Positions 29,912-41,257 of a stretch of 64,000 nt of DNA are shown here, one piece after another. Location: positions 4,847,383 through 4,911,382 of the forward strand of contig NZ_CP016464.1 in the NCBI RefSeq assembly GCF_001713455.1, in the 5' to 3' direction. Every line of letters begins with the position of its first letter. Positions within the stretch are counted from its first letter, which is position 1. The DNA comes from Bosea sp. RAC05. Its GTDB lineage: Bacteria > Pseudomonadota > Alphaproteobacteria > Rhizobiales > Beijerinckiaceae. The notes below the pieces were generated by a model. It was not told where the DNA came from. It saw nothing but the letters and a program-made list of their open reading frames with translations, and made no database searches. Made by a program: the position numbers and the translations under genes.

Positions 29912-30025
29912 TCAGGCTCGGCGCGGCAGGCGCGGGCGCTGGGCGCGCACCGGCACGGGAACGGGAGCCGGCTGCGGTTCCAGCAGGGCGCCGAGGCGCA
30001 TGAACAGGCGAACGATCAGATCCAT
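29912..30025 (-). CDS. Small peptide of the SMR-epimerase operon (37 residues)
   Basis: A short frame beginning MDLIVRLFMRLGALLEPQ, with a basic Pro/Val/Arg-rich tail ending PRRA. It has a ribosome site (GAGGGACATC) directly before ATG 30025 and lies eight bases after the SMR gene stop and eight bases before the epimerase start. The N-terminal part is an amphipathic, membrane-like helix. It is too short to find by usual size cut-offs. Placement with its own ribosome site argues that it is translated, but comparison with relatives is needed for certainty, and no function can be given. Confidence 0.5.
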   Translation of the reverse strand: MDLIVRLFMRLGALLEPQPAPVPVPVRAQRPRLPRRA

Positions 30026-30033
30026 GATGTCCC

Positions 30034-30402
30034 TCAGCTTTGTGCGATGAAAATGGTGCCGAGCACGATGAGACCGATGCCGGCGATGCGCGCCGGCCCG
30101 AGATCCTCGTGGAAGACGAAGAAGGCGTAGGCCGCGACCACGACATAGGCGAGGCTCAGGAAGGGGTAGGCGTAGGAGATCTGCACCTTCGAGAGCACGA
30201 TCAGATGCGAGGCCATGCTGATGACGAAGGTGCACAGCCCCGCAAAAACGAAGGGGTTGAAGACCACGCGGAAGACGGTCGCGATCAGCCCGTCGCCGGC
30301 CACGTCGAGCGTCCCCACTCCGGTCATGCCGCGCTTCAGCATGAGCTGCGCCGCGGCGTTGGTCAGCACCGTGAACAGGATCAGGGGAAGAAAGGCGTTC
30401 AT
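30034..30402 (-). CDS. SMR/EamA-type small membrane transporter (ArnE-like)
   Basis: A 122-residue protein with four membrane spans (residues about 3-20, 43-67, 73-95 and 103-120). LFTVLTNAAAQLMLKRGM at the start and ISYAYPFLSLAYVVVAAYA in the third span resemble small EamA/SMR proteins such as ArnE/ArnF, which help move lipid-linked aminosugar across the inner membrane. It is the first gene of the operon. A flippase role for an aminated sugar or lipid fits the two downstream enzymes; export of a small molecule is the alternative. Confidence 0.83.
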   Translation of the reverse strand: MNAFLPLILFTVLTNAAAQLMLKRGMTGVGTLDVAGDGLIATVFRVVFNPFVFAGLCTFVISMASHLIVLSKVQISYAYPFLSLAYVVVAAYAFFVFHEDLGPARIAGIGLIVLGTIFIAQS

Positions 30403-30515
30403 CGGCGCAGGAGCATTGTTGCGGTCATCCGCTGTTCCAAGGTCATCGGGCGGCAGTGATGTCGTCGGGCCTCTGGATGACGTGGAAAATACTTCAAATG
30501 CGTTGCGCCGCAGGT

Positions 30516-30535
30516 GTTACCTCGCTGTAACGTTA
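30516..30535. promoter_or_regulatory. GTTAC/GTAAC dyad before the SMR operon
   Basis: GTTAC-ctcgct-GTAAC is an inverted repeat at 30516-30531, and TAACGTTA overlaps its end, giving a third half-site. It lies about 115 bases upstream of the SMR gene start, in the short region after the sigma-54 regulator stop. It is a candidate operator; no protein can be assigned. Confidence 0.35.
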
Positions 30536-30569
30536 AGATGATCCTGACGGGATCGCAGAAAGACGCCGG

Positions 30570-32486
<1,917 letters not shown>

Positions 32487-32494
32487 GGCAGCTC

Positions 32495-32545
32495 ACGAAT
32501 TTTCGTTACCGGGAATACGATTTTTCGTGATTCACGAGAATTCGT
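32495..32545. promoter_or_regulatory. Three ACGA-N4-TCGT dyads: candidate enhancer sites
   Basis: Three 12-base dyads lie in 51 bases: ACGAATTTTCGT (32495-32506), ACGATTTTTCGT (32517-32528) and ACGAGAATTCGT (32534-32545). Sites 2 and 3 are joined by a further dyad TCGTGATTCACGA. They are 9 bases upstream of the activator's start codon and about 60-110 bases before the -12 element of the divergent operon. This is where NtrC-type activators usually bind. Confidence 0.7.
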
Positions 32546-32603
32546 CAAGCGCGATCTCGCGCTAAGTCCTTGATGTTTCGTCGCCCATTGCGCTCGGCCG
32601 GGT

Positions 32604-32619
32604 TGGCCCGCCGCTTGCT
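32604..32619 (+). promoter_or_regulatory. Sigma-54 (-24/-12) promoter of the cyanate operon
   Basis: TGGCCCGCCGCTTGCT matches the sigma-54 consensus TGGCACG-N4-TTGCW with one change in the -24 block. The invariant GG (32605-32606) and GC (32617-32618) are exactly 10 bases apart. A start about 12 bases downstream of the GC would give a leader of about 40 bases before the gene at 32671. Confidence 0.75.
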
Positions 32620-32670
32620 AAATCCCCTGCAGCGACCAGCCGCCCACTCGATCAGCCGGAGGACACGCGC

Positions 32671-34044
32671 ATGGCCTTGTTCAAGAACCCGTTCGACGCC
32701 GACCGCCGCATCCGCCGCGGCTGCGATTGCGGCCGGCATGAGAGCCAATCCGCGCATGAGCGGGCGATTCGGGCCGAGGCCGTCGAAGTATCCGCGACGG
32801 AAGACGGACGCTATCAGCGCGTCGTCGAGAACGCCGTGATGCGGGCGCTGTTTCCACAGGATGCGCAGCGCCGTTTCTTCCTGAAGCAGGTCGGCGCCTC
32901 GACCGCCCTGGCGGCGATCTCGAGCCTCTTCCCGCTGGCGGCCGCCACCGAGGCCTTCGCCCAGGCTGTGCCGGAGAAGAAGGACCTCAAGGTCGGCTTC
33001 ATCCCGATCACCTGCGCGACGCCGATCATCATGGCCTCGCCGATGGGCTTCTATGCCAAGCACGGCCTCAACGTCGAAGTGATCAAGACCGCCGGCTGGG
33101 CCGTGATCCGCGACAAGACGATCAACAAGGAATACGACGCCGCCCACATGCTCTCGCCGATGCCGCTGGCGATCTCGATGGGCGCGGGCTCGAACCCGAT
33201 TCCCTACACGATGCCGGCGGTCGAGAACATCAACGGCCAGGCCATCACGCTCGCGATGAAGCACAAGGACAAGCGCGATCCGAAGTCCTGGAAGGGCTTC
33301 AAATTCGCCGTGCCCTTCGACTATTCGATGCACAACTACCTGCTGCGCTACTATCTCGCCGAGAACGGCATCGATCCCGACACGGACGTCCAGATCCGCG
33401 CCGTGCCGCCGCCGGAGATGGTCGCCAACCTGCGCGCCGACAACATCGACGGATTCCTCGCGCCCGATCCGGTCAACCAGCGCGCGGTCTTCGACGGCGT
33501 CGGCTTCATCCACATGCTCTCCAAGGAGATCTGGGACGGCCATCCCTGCTGCGCCTTCGCAGCCTCCAGGGAGTTCGTGACGCAGACCCCCAACACCTAT
33601 GCCGCGCTGCTCAAGGCGATCATCGACGCGACCGCCTTCGCCTCCAAGGCCGAGAACCGGAAAGCCATCGCCGAGGCGATCGCGCCGGCCAACTACCTCA
33701 ACCAGCCCGTCACCGTGGTCGAGCAGGTCCTGACCGGGACCTATGCGGACGGGCTCGGCAACATCAAGCGCGACCCCAAGCGGATCGATTTCGACCCCTT
33801 TCCCTGGGAGGGTTTCGCGGTCTGGATTCTCACCCAGATGAAGCGCTGGGGCCAGATCAAGGGCGATGTCGACTACGCCAAGGTGGCCAAGGAGGTCTTC
33901 CTCCAGACCGACACGGCCAAGCTGATGACCGAGGTCGGGCTGGCGCCGCCCACCGGCTCGAAGACCATCGTCGTGATGGGCAAGACCTTCGATGCCACCA
34001 AGCCGGAGGACTACATCAAGAGCTTCGCGATCAAGCGGACGTGA
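32671..34044 (+). CDS. cynA: Cyanate/nitrate-type ABC transporter substrate-binding protein
   Basis: A 457-residue binding protein of the NrtA/CmpA family. Before the twin-arginine motif RRFFLKQ (67-73) there are 66 residues with a conspicuous GCDCGRHES segment (17-25), so the n-region is far longer than in normal Tat signals. The mature domain begins near KKDLKVGFIPITCATPI. It is the first gene of an operon with permease, ATPase and cyanase, so cyanate is the likely ligand. Nitrate or bicarbonate are family alternatives. The frame opens at ATG 32671 after CGGAGGACACGCGC. Confidence 0.87.
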   Translation: MALFKNPFDADRRIRRGCDCGRHESQSAHERAIRAEAVEVSATEDGRYQRVVENAVMRALFPQDAQRRFFLKQVGASTALAAISSLFPLAAATEAFAQAVPEKKDLKVGFIPITCATPIIMASPMGFYAKHGLNVEVIKTAGWAVIRDKTINKEYDAAHMLSPMPLAISMGAGSNPIPYTMPAVENINGQAITLAMKHKDKRDPKSWKGFKFAVPFDYSMHNYLLRYYLAENGIDPDTDVQIRAVPPPEMVANLRADNIDGFLAPDPVNQRAVFDGVGFIHMLSKEIWDGHPCCAFAASREFVTQTPNTYAALLKAIIDATAFASKAENRKAIAEAIAPANYLNQPVTVVEQVLTGTYADGLGNIKRDPKRIDFDPFPWEGFAVWILTQMKRWGQIKGDVDYAKVAKEVFLQTDTAKLMTEVGLAPPTGSKTIVVMGKTFDATKPEDYIKSFAIKRT

Positions 34045-34071
34045 GTCGCGTGATGTCGCGCGAAGCGCCAA

Positions 34072-34156
34072 CCGTCATTGCGAGCAAAGTGAAGCAATCC
34101 AGCGCCTCGCGCCGACGCTGGATTGCTTCGTCGGCTGCGCCTCGTCGCAATGACGG
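34072..34156. repeat. REP-like palindrome (CGTCATTGCGAG type), copy 1
   Basis: It begins CCGTCATTGCGAGCAAAG and ends CGTCGCAATGACGG; the outer arms CCGTCATTGCGA / TCGCAATGACGG pair perfectly. Inner arms GAAGCAATCCAGCG and CGCTGGATTGCTTC also pair. It lies between the cyanate binding protein and permease genes, 12 bases before the permease start, within an operon. Confidence 0.85.
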
Positions 34157-34168
34157 TGGAGTCCTGAC

Positions 34169-35014
34169 ATGACCCTCCCTCTCAACCTGCGCGCGCTGGT
34201 GCTCTCGCTGGCGATCCTCGTCGTCTTCCTCACCGCGTGGCATGTCGGCACGCAGTCCGGCGGGGCCGGGCCTGCCGCCAACATCGACCCCGAATACGCC
34301 AAGCTGATGGGCCAGCAGGTGACGCAGGGCAAATCGGCCATGCCCGGCCCGCTCGACGTCGCCGCGACGATCTGGGGACACCTGCGCGACCCGTTCTACG
34401 ACAAGGGCCCCAACGACAAGGGGCTCGGCATCCAGCTCGCCTATTCGCTCGGCCGCGTCCTGCTCGGCTATGCCTTCGCCGTGCTGCTCGCGGTCCCGCT
34501 CGGCTTCCTGATCGGCATGTCGCCGCTGATCTCGAAGGCGCTCGACCCGTTCATCCAGGTCCTGAAGCCGATCTCGCCCTTGGCGTGGATGCCGCTCGCG
34601 CTCTACACGATCAAGGATTCCAGCGTCTCCGCGATCTTCGTGATCTTCATCTGCTCGGTCTGGCCGATGCTGCTGAACACGGCCTTCGGCGTCTCCGCCG
34701 TGCGCAAGGAGTGGCTCAACGTCGCCCGCACGCTCGAGGTCGGGCCGGTCCGGCGCGCCTTCACGATCATCCTGCCGGCGGCCGCGCCGACCATCCTGAC
34801 CGGCATGCGCATCTCGATCGGCATCGCCTGGCTCGTCATCGTCGCGGCCGAGATGCTCGTGGGCGGCACCGGCATCGGCTACTTCGTCTGGAACGAGTGG
34901 AACAACCTCTCGATCACCAATGTCATCGTCGCCATCACCGTCATCGGCGTGATGGGCATGATCTTGGACCAGACGCTCGCCCGCCTGCAGCGCGCCGTGA
35001 CCTATCCGGATTGA
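34169..35014 (+). CDS. cynB: Cyanate ABC transporter permease
   Basis: A 281-residue BPD-type permease with a first span at residues 10-30, an extended periplasmic stretch (residues about 35-80) and five later spans. The EAA-like loop region is near VARTLEVGPVRRAFTIILPAA. GGAG precedes ATG 34169. It follows the binding protein gene and precedes the ATPase, with cyanase downstream; cyanate is the probable cargo. A palindromic repeat separates it from the binding protein gene, which may affect relative expression. Confidence 0.88.
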   Translation: MTLPLNLRALVLSLAILVVFLTAWHVGTQSGGAGPAANIDPEYAKLMGQQVTQGKSAMPGPLDVAATIWGHLRDPFYDKGPNDKGLGIQLAYSLGRVLLGYAFAVLLAVPLGFLIGMSPLISKALDPFIQVLKPISPLAWMPLALYTIKDSSVSAIFVIFICSVWPMLLNTAFGVSAVRKEWLNVARTLEVGPVRRAFTIILPAAAPTILTGMRISIGIAWLVIVAAEMLVGGTGIGYFVWNEWNNLSITNVIVAITVIGVMGMILDQTLARLQRAVTYPD

Positions 35015-35018
35015 GGCG

Positions 35019-35903
35019 ATGAGCGACCGTTACATCTCGATCGAAGGCATCGCCCGCCGCTACCCGAAGGCCGGCGGCGGCACCACCACCGTCTTCGAGG
35101 ACCTCTGGTTCTCGATGAGGAAGGGCGAGTTCGTCTGCGTCATCGGCCATTCCGGCTGCGGCAAGACAACCGTGCTCAACATCCTCAACGGGCTCGACGC
35201 GCCCGATGACGGCGCGGCCATCGTCGACGGCAAGGCGATCGAGGGCCCTTCGCTCGACCGCGCCGTGATCTTCCAGGGCCATTCGCTGCTGCCCTGGCGC
35301 AGCGTGCTCGGCAATGTCGCCTATGCGGTCGCCGCCAGGCATCGCGACTGGCCAAGGGCGAAGGTGACGGCGCATGCCATGGCCTTCATCGAGAAGGTCG
35401 GCCTCAAGGGCTCGGAGCTGAAGAAGCCCTCGGAACTCTCCGGCGGCATGAAGCAGCGCGTCGGCATCGCCCGCGCGCTCTCGATCGAGCCCAAGATGAT
35501 GCTGATGGACGAGCCCTTCTCGGCGCTCGACGCGCTCACCCGCGGCACGCTGCAGGACGAGGTTCGCCGCATCTGCCTGGAGACCGGCCAGACCGCCTTC
35601 ATGATCACCCATGACGTCGACGAGGCGATCTATCTCGCCGACCGCATCGTGCTGATGACCAACGGTCCGCAGGCGATGATCGCCGAGATCGTCGAGAACC
35701 CGCTGCCGCGCGATCGCATCCGCAGCGAGGTCCACCACCACCGCGACTACTACGCCATCCGCAACCACCTGATCGACTTCCTGGTGGTGCGCTCGAAGAG
35801 CTTCCGGGACGACATTCCCGAGGGCTACGACCGCCGCCATCCGCCGATCGTGCGACCGGGCGCCGACGGAACCGGCCCCGACGCCGGCCGCAAGGCGGCC
35901 TGA
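35019..35903 (+). CDS. cynD: Cyanate ABC transporter ATP-binding protein
   Basis: A 294-residue ATPase of the NrtD/TauB/SsuB type. It has Walker A GHSGCGKTT (residues about 44-52), signature ELSGGMKQRVGIARA, Walker B LMDEPFSALDA and switch His in MITHDVDEA. It begins four bases after the permease stop. It should couple ATP hydrolysis to cyanate import with the two upstream proteins. Confidence 0.9.
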   Translation: MSDRYISIEGIARRYPKAGGGTTTVFEDLWFSMRKGEFVCVIGHSGCGKTTVLNILNGLDAPDDGAAIVDGKAIEGPSLDRAVIFQGHSLLPWRSVLGNVAYAVAARHRDWPRAKVTAHAMAFIEKVGLKGSELKKPSELSGGMKQRVGIARALSIEPKMMLMDEPFSALDALTRGTLQDEVRRICLETGQTAFMITHDVDEAIYLADRIVLMTNGPQAMIAEIVENPLPRDRIRSEVHHHRDYYAIRNHLIDFLVVRSKSFRDDIPEGYDRRHPPIVRPGADGTGPDAGRKAA

Positions 35904-35947
35904 CGACCACCACCTCAAGAAACTGACACGCCAAGGAGACCGACCCC

Positions 35948-36436
35948 ATGAAGCGCGAAGAGCTCACCGAGAAGATCCTCGACATCAAGCGCGAGAAGGG
36001 CTGGAGCTGGAAATACATCACCGAAGAGATCGGCGGCATGTCCGAGGTGCTGATCGTCGGCGCCCTGCTCGGCCAGATGAAGCTGGTCAAGCCGCTGGCC
36101 GAGAAGGCCGCCGCCCTCTTCGGCCTGACCGAGAACGAGAAGCGCATGCTCAACGAGGTGCCCTATCGCGGCACCGGCACGCCGATGCCGCCGACCGACC
36201 CGCTGATCTACCGCTTCTACGAGATGGTGATGGTCAACGGCCCGGCCTGGAAGGCGCTGATCGAGGAAGAGTTCGGCGACGGCATCATGTCGGCGATCGA
36301 CTTCAACATCGAGTTCGAGCGCGAGCCGAACCCGAAGGGCGACCGCGTCAAGATCGGCATGTCCGGCAAGTTCCTGCCCTACAAGTACTACGGCAACGAG
36401 CAGGGCATCCCCGATTACGGCTTCAAGGAAGCCTGA
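35948..36436 (+). CDS. cynS: Cyanate hydratase (cyanase)
   Basis: A 162-residue cyanase that converts cyanate and bicarbonate to ammonia and CO2. The catalytic triad is Arg89, Glu92 and Ser115 (in YRFYEM and GDGIMSAIDF), with the same spacing as Arg96, Glu99 and Ser122 of the E. coli enzyme. The N-terminal helical domain and the C-terminal beta dimer region KIGMSGKFLPYKYYG are both present. AAGGAGACC precedes ATG 35948. It is the fourth gene of the sigma-54 operon, tying cyanate import to nitrogen gain. Confidence 0.97.
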   Translation: MKREELTEKILDIKREKGWSWKYITEEIGGMSEVLIVGALLGQMKLVKPLAEKAAALFGLTENEKRMLNEVPYRGTGTPMPPTDPLIYRFYEMVMVNGPAWKALIEEEFGDGIMSAIDFNIEFEREPNPKGDRVKIGMSGKFLPYKYYGNEQGIPDYGFKEA

Positions 36437-36454
36437 GCCCGGCGGCGGGGGCGC

Positions 36455-37750
36455 TCAGCCCTCGCCATGGCCCCGGCGGATGCGCCGCACCGCCGCCCAG
36501 ACGCCGAGCAGCGCGACCGGCACGAACAGCGCGGTTGCAAGGCCCGGCTCGATCTTGAGCCAGCCCGAATCCTTCGCGCCCTTGGCGAGATAGCCGAACA
36601 GGCTGACGATGTAATAGGCGATCGCCGCGACCGAGAGCCCCTCGACCGTCTGCTGCAGCCGCAACTGCAGCCGCGTGCGCTCGTTCATCGCCGCCAGCAG
36701 GTCGCGGTTCTGCTGCTCAAGCGCGACGTCGACGCGCGTGCGCAGCAGGTTGGCGGCGCGCGCCAGCTTGGTCGCGAGATCGGCCTGGCGCTCCTGCAGC
36801 ATCTGGCAGGTGCGCATCGCCGGCGCCATCCGCCGTGCCAGGAAGGCGGCAATCGTCGGCCAGCCGCCATGGCCCTGCTCGCCGATCGCGACGAGCCGCT
36901 GCTGGACGATGTTGTCATAGGCGCGGCTCGCCCCGAAACGGTAGTTCGAGGAGGCCGCTTCCGCCTCCAGCCGCGAGGCGAGCGCCGTCATCTCGTCGAG
37001 CAGCGCATGGTCGGCGGCCAGCCCATCCGTCTGCGTCATCGTGCCGGCGATGCGCACCAGCGTCTCCTCGGCGCTGCGCACGGAGGGGCCGATCCGCTGC
37101 GATTCCGGCATGCCGAGCAGCGCCAGCGTGCGATAGGTCTCGATCTCGAGCAGGCGCTGCGCCAGCGCCCCCGCGCGGGCCGGAGTCAGTTCGCGGTCGA
37201 GCACCAGGATGCGCACGAAACCGTCCGCCCCCGCCCGGAAATCCGTCGCCGCGACCGCCCCGCCATTGTCGACAAGAGCCGCCGCCAGGCTGGCGGGGTC
37301 GAACAGCGCCCCGAGATCGGGCTCGGCCACCGCCGGCATCAGATGCAGATCGGCGGAGACCAGATGCGGCCCCGGCTGCGGCAGGCCGCGCATGCCATGC
37401 GGCAGCGCGCCGGTCGGCGGCAGGAAGGGCGTCGCCTCCGTGCCCGGCAACTCCCAGCTATAGGTGGTGAACTCGCTGTGCTGCTCCCAGCGCAGGCTGG
37501 TTTCGCCGAAGCGGGCGCGGTGATGCTTGGCCTCGTCGAGAGGCCCCGGCACGCCGCGTTCGGCGCAGAAGCGGCCGAGCGCCGCACGGTCGGCGGCCGC
37601 CTGGCGGGAATCGGTCATGAAGGCGAAATGCAAAAGCCGCCGCGGCGTCTCCAGCGGCGCGAAGGGCCGGGCATGCACCTCCGCCAGGATGGCGCCACGC
37701 TCCGGATGCGGAACGAGCGACGCCGGATCGTCGAAACTGCTGGCCGCCAT
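36455..37750 (-). CDS. DUF3422 family membrane protein
   Basis: A 431-residue protein of the DUF3422 family. The N-terminal region (HPERGAILAEVHARPFAPLE) and WEQHSEFTTYSW are diagnostic, and two membrane spans lie near the C-terminus (residues about 370-390 and 403-420). I start at 37750 because GGAGGGG lies upstream; the frame is open 13 codons further. The function is unknown; the large soluble part probably faces the cytosol. Confidence 0.88.
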   Translation of the reverse strand: MAASSFDDPASLVPHPERGAILAEVHARPFAPLETPRRLLHFAFMTDSRQAAADRAALGRFCAERGVPGPLDEAKHHRARFGETSLRWEQHSEFTTYSWELPGTEATPFLPPTGALPHGMRGLPQPGPHLVSADLHLMPAVAEPDLGALFDPASLAAALVDNGGAVAATDFRAGADGFVRILVLDRELTPARAGALAQRLLEIETYRTLALLGMPESQRIGPSVRSAEETLVRIAGTMTQTDGLAADHALLDEMTALASRLEAEAASSNYRFGASRAYDNIVQQRLVAIGEQGHGGWPTIAAFLARRMAPAMRTCQMLQERQADLATKLARAANLLRTRVDVALEQQNRDLLAAMNERTRLQLRLQQTVEGLSVAAIAYYIVSLFGYLAKGAKDSGWLKIEPGLATALFVPVALLGVWAAVRRIRRGHGEG

Positions 37751-37915
37751 GCCCCACCCCTCCGGATCGGGTCTGTCGCCCTCTCCCATCGGAAGCTTGC
37801 GTCATCGCGGGGGCGCTTGCCAACCCCACGCGCCGCCGCAGCCCGGGCCACGCAGCCTGCTGTCGCGATCGGGCTCCGCGAGCCCTAGGATAGGGCCACG
37901 CACAAGGAGAGCCCC

Positions 37916-38539
37916 ATGCCCCTGCCCAACCGCGTCGCGCCCGATGGCGGCCTGCTGGCCGCCCCGGCCCGCGGCCTGCTCATGGGTAATCGCGGCGGGC
38001 GCTTCCATGATCCGCAGACCCGCGCCTTGCCGCGCCGCATCCAGGCGAGCCGGCAGTGGATCTGCTGTGTCCTGTCCTTCAAGAACCGCCGCCGCCAGGT
38101 CTGGAGCCGCGGCTACACCGAACTGTTCTTCTGCGACGAGGTCACCGCGCTCGCCGCCGGCCATCGGCCCTGCATGGAATGCCGCCGCGCGGATGCGCTG
38201 GCCTACCGAGCCGCGCTCGTCGAGGGGCTGGGCTTGAGCGAGACCCCGCTCTTTCCCGCAATCGACCGGGTGCTGGACGGCGAACGCCGCGACGGCCGGG
38301 CGAAACGCCTGCATCGGCTGCCGGCCGAGGCCCTGCCGGACGGCGCGATGATCGCCGAGGAGGGCCGCTTCCTGGCGCTGCGCGCCGATGCGGCGCTGCC
38401 CTGGTCGCCGGCGGGCTATGTCGGCCGGCAAACCCGGCCGACGGGAATGGTGTCGGTGCTGACGCCGCCGGCCTCGCTCGCCGCCCTGGCGCGGGGCTAT
38501 CGGCCGCTCTGGCATCCGAGCGCGCACCCAGCGCCCTGA
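37916..38539 (+). CDS. Conserved hypothetical protein with HRPCMECR motif
   Basis: A 207-residue soluble basic protein without signal or membrane spans. It contains FFCDEVTALAAGHRPCMECRR (residues about 71-91; three Cys and one His), which may bind metal in the manner of Ada-type or zinc-ribbon sites. I do not recognise the family and give no function. ATG 37916 follows AAGGAGAGCCCC, a good ribosome site. Confidence 0.72.
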   Translation: MPLPNRVAPDGGLLAAPARGLLMGNRGGRFHDPQTRALPRRIQASRQWICCVLSFKNRRRQVWSRGYTELFFCDEVTALAAGHRPCMECRRADALAYRAALVEGLGLSETPLFPAIDRVLDGERRDGRAKRLHRLPAEALPDGAMIAEEGRFLALRADAALPWSPAGYVGRQTRPTGMVSVLTPPASLAALARGYRPLWHPSAHPAP

Positions 38540-38641
38540 CCATTTTCGGGAAATGCCCGCTTCGCCGTTGATTTCGGGCCGAATCTGCCCATTCTGCGCG
38601 GCGTTGCGGGACGGACCGCAGGACCACAGGGGGGATTTGCG

Positions 38642-39148
38642 ATGAAAAAACTTTTCGGTGCGCTGGCACTGGTGGCCGCTCTCGCCGGCCCGGCGGCGAT
38701 CGGCACGGCCATGGCGGGCGCCGTCGCCATCACCGCGGCGGAGCCCGTGGCCGTGGTGACGATTCCCGACAGTTGGGCCCAGTCGAAGATCGACCGCGGG
38801 GTCCAGATCAAGACGCCCGACGAGGAGATCTATGTCTGGTTCGAGCTGGTTCCGGCCGACCAGCTCGACGCACTGCAGAAGGAGCATGACGCCTATTTCG
38901 CGCGGGAGGGCGTCAAGTTCACCGGCGCGACCGAAACCCTGACGCGCGAGATCAATGGGCGGCCCTGGTCCTTCACCGAGCTGAAGGCGACGAGCAGCGA
39001 CGGCCCCTCCATCGTCCGCTACCTCGCGATCAACCCCAAGGTCGCCAGCGGCAAGATCATCATGATGACCTACTGGGCCTCGGAAGAGGGGCATGTGAAG
39101 CACGACAAGGCGATGCAGGCCCTGATCGACAGCATCGCCTTCAAATAG
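38642..39148 (+). CDS. Secreted hypothetical protein
   Basis: A 168-residue protein with a Sec signal peptide (residues 1-25, cleavage near GTAMA). The mature part opens VAITAAEPVAVVTIPDSWAQ and contains WFELVPADQLDALQKEHDAYF. A Mog1/PsbP-like fold is possible from the opening strand and the amphipathic helices, but I cannot confirm it. AGGGGGGAT precedes ATG 38642. It stands alone. Confidence 0.75.
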   Translation: MKKLFGALALVAALAGPAAIGTAMAGAVAITAAEPVAVVTIPDSWAQSKIDRGVQIKTPDEEIYVWFELVPADQLDALQKEHDAYFAREGVKFTGATETLTREINGRPWSFTELKATSSDGPSIVRYLAINPKVASGKIIMMTYWASEEGHVKHDKAMQALIDSIAFK

Positions 39149-39239
39149 GCACGGGGCCCCAGCCCACCGGCAAGGAACCTTCGACACAGGCGCGGCGTTG
39201 CTGCGCCATTGTCGTCATCATCACACTGGGGCTGATCCA

Positions 39240-39314
39240 ATGCGTTCGATTGCTCTCTGGCTGCTCGGCGTTCCGATTCCGATCATCATCCTGCTCTGGT
39301 TCTTCATGCGCTGA
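39240..39314 (+). CDS. Tiny hydrophobic peptide (24 residues)
   Basis: The frame encodes a peptide starting [20 protein letters not shown] and ending FFMR. It is one membrane span with positive charge at both ends, typical of small bacterial membrane peptides. A weak purine-rich stretch (CTGGGG) lies about 8-13 bases upstream, and a hairpin with T-tail follows at 39341. The window alone cannot prove expression. Confidence 0.5.
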   Translation: MRSIALWLLGVPIPIIILLWFFMR

Positions 39315-39340
39315 GCGGGTGATCTCGCGGAAGTACCACA

Positions 39341-39366
39341 TGGCCGGGCCTCGTCCCGGCCATTTT
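39341..39366 (+). terminator. Rho-independent terminator
   Basis: TGGCCGGG (39341-39348) pairs with CCCGGCCA (39355-39362), followed by TTTTC. It lies after the 24-residue peptide and before the ABC exporter genes. Confidence 0.7.
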
Positions 39367-39511
39367 CATGGGCGGCGTGCCGCTCCCGACACCGGCCGGC
39401 AGCAGGGATCGGGCAGGAGAGCGTGCAAGAGAGCGTGCAAGAAAGCGGTCGCGGCGACGCATTGCAGCCCTGCGTCGCCGCGCCATCGCATCCGCTCGGG
39501 AGCCCGCCTAT

Positions 39512-41235
<1,724 letters not shown>

Positions 41236-41257
41236 GGCGGCAGCACAGGCACCTCGT

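Noticed and set aside
39417..39445. Short tandem repeat considered as a CRISPR or satellite
   Set aside because: Only two full 12-base units and a partial one, without spacers.
39368..39511. Arginine-rich 48-codon extension of the ABC exporter ATPase
   Set aside because: It covers a short tandem repeat (GAGAGCGTGCAA twice plus a variant, about 39417-39445) and a terminator region, and a better start with a ribosome site is at 39512.
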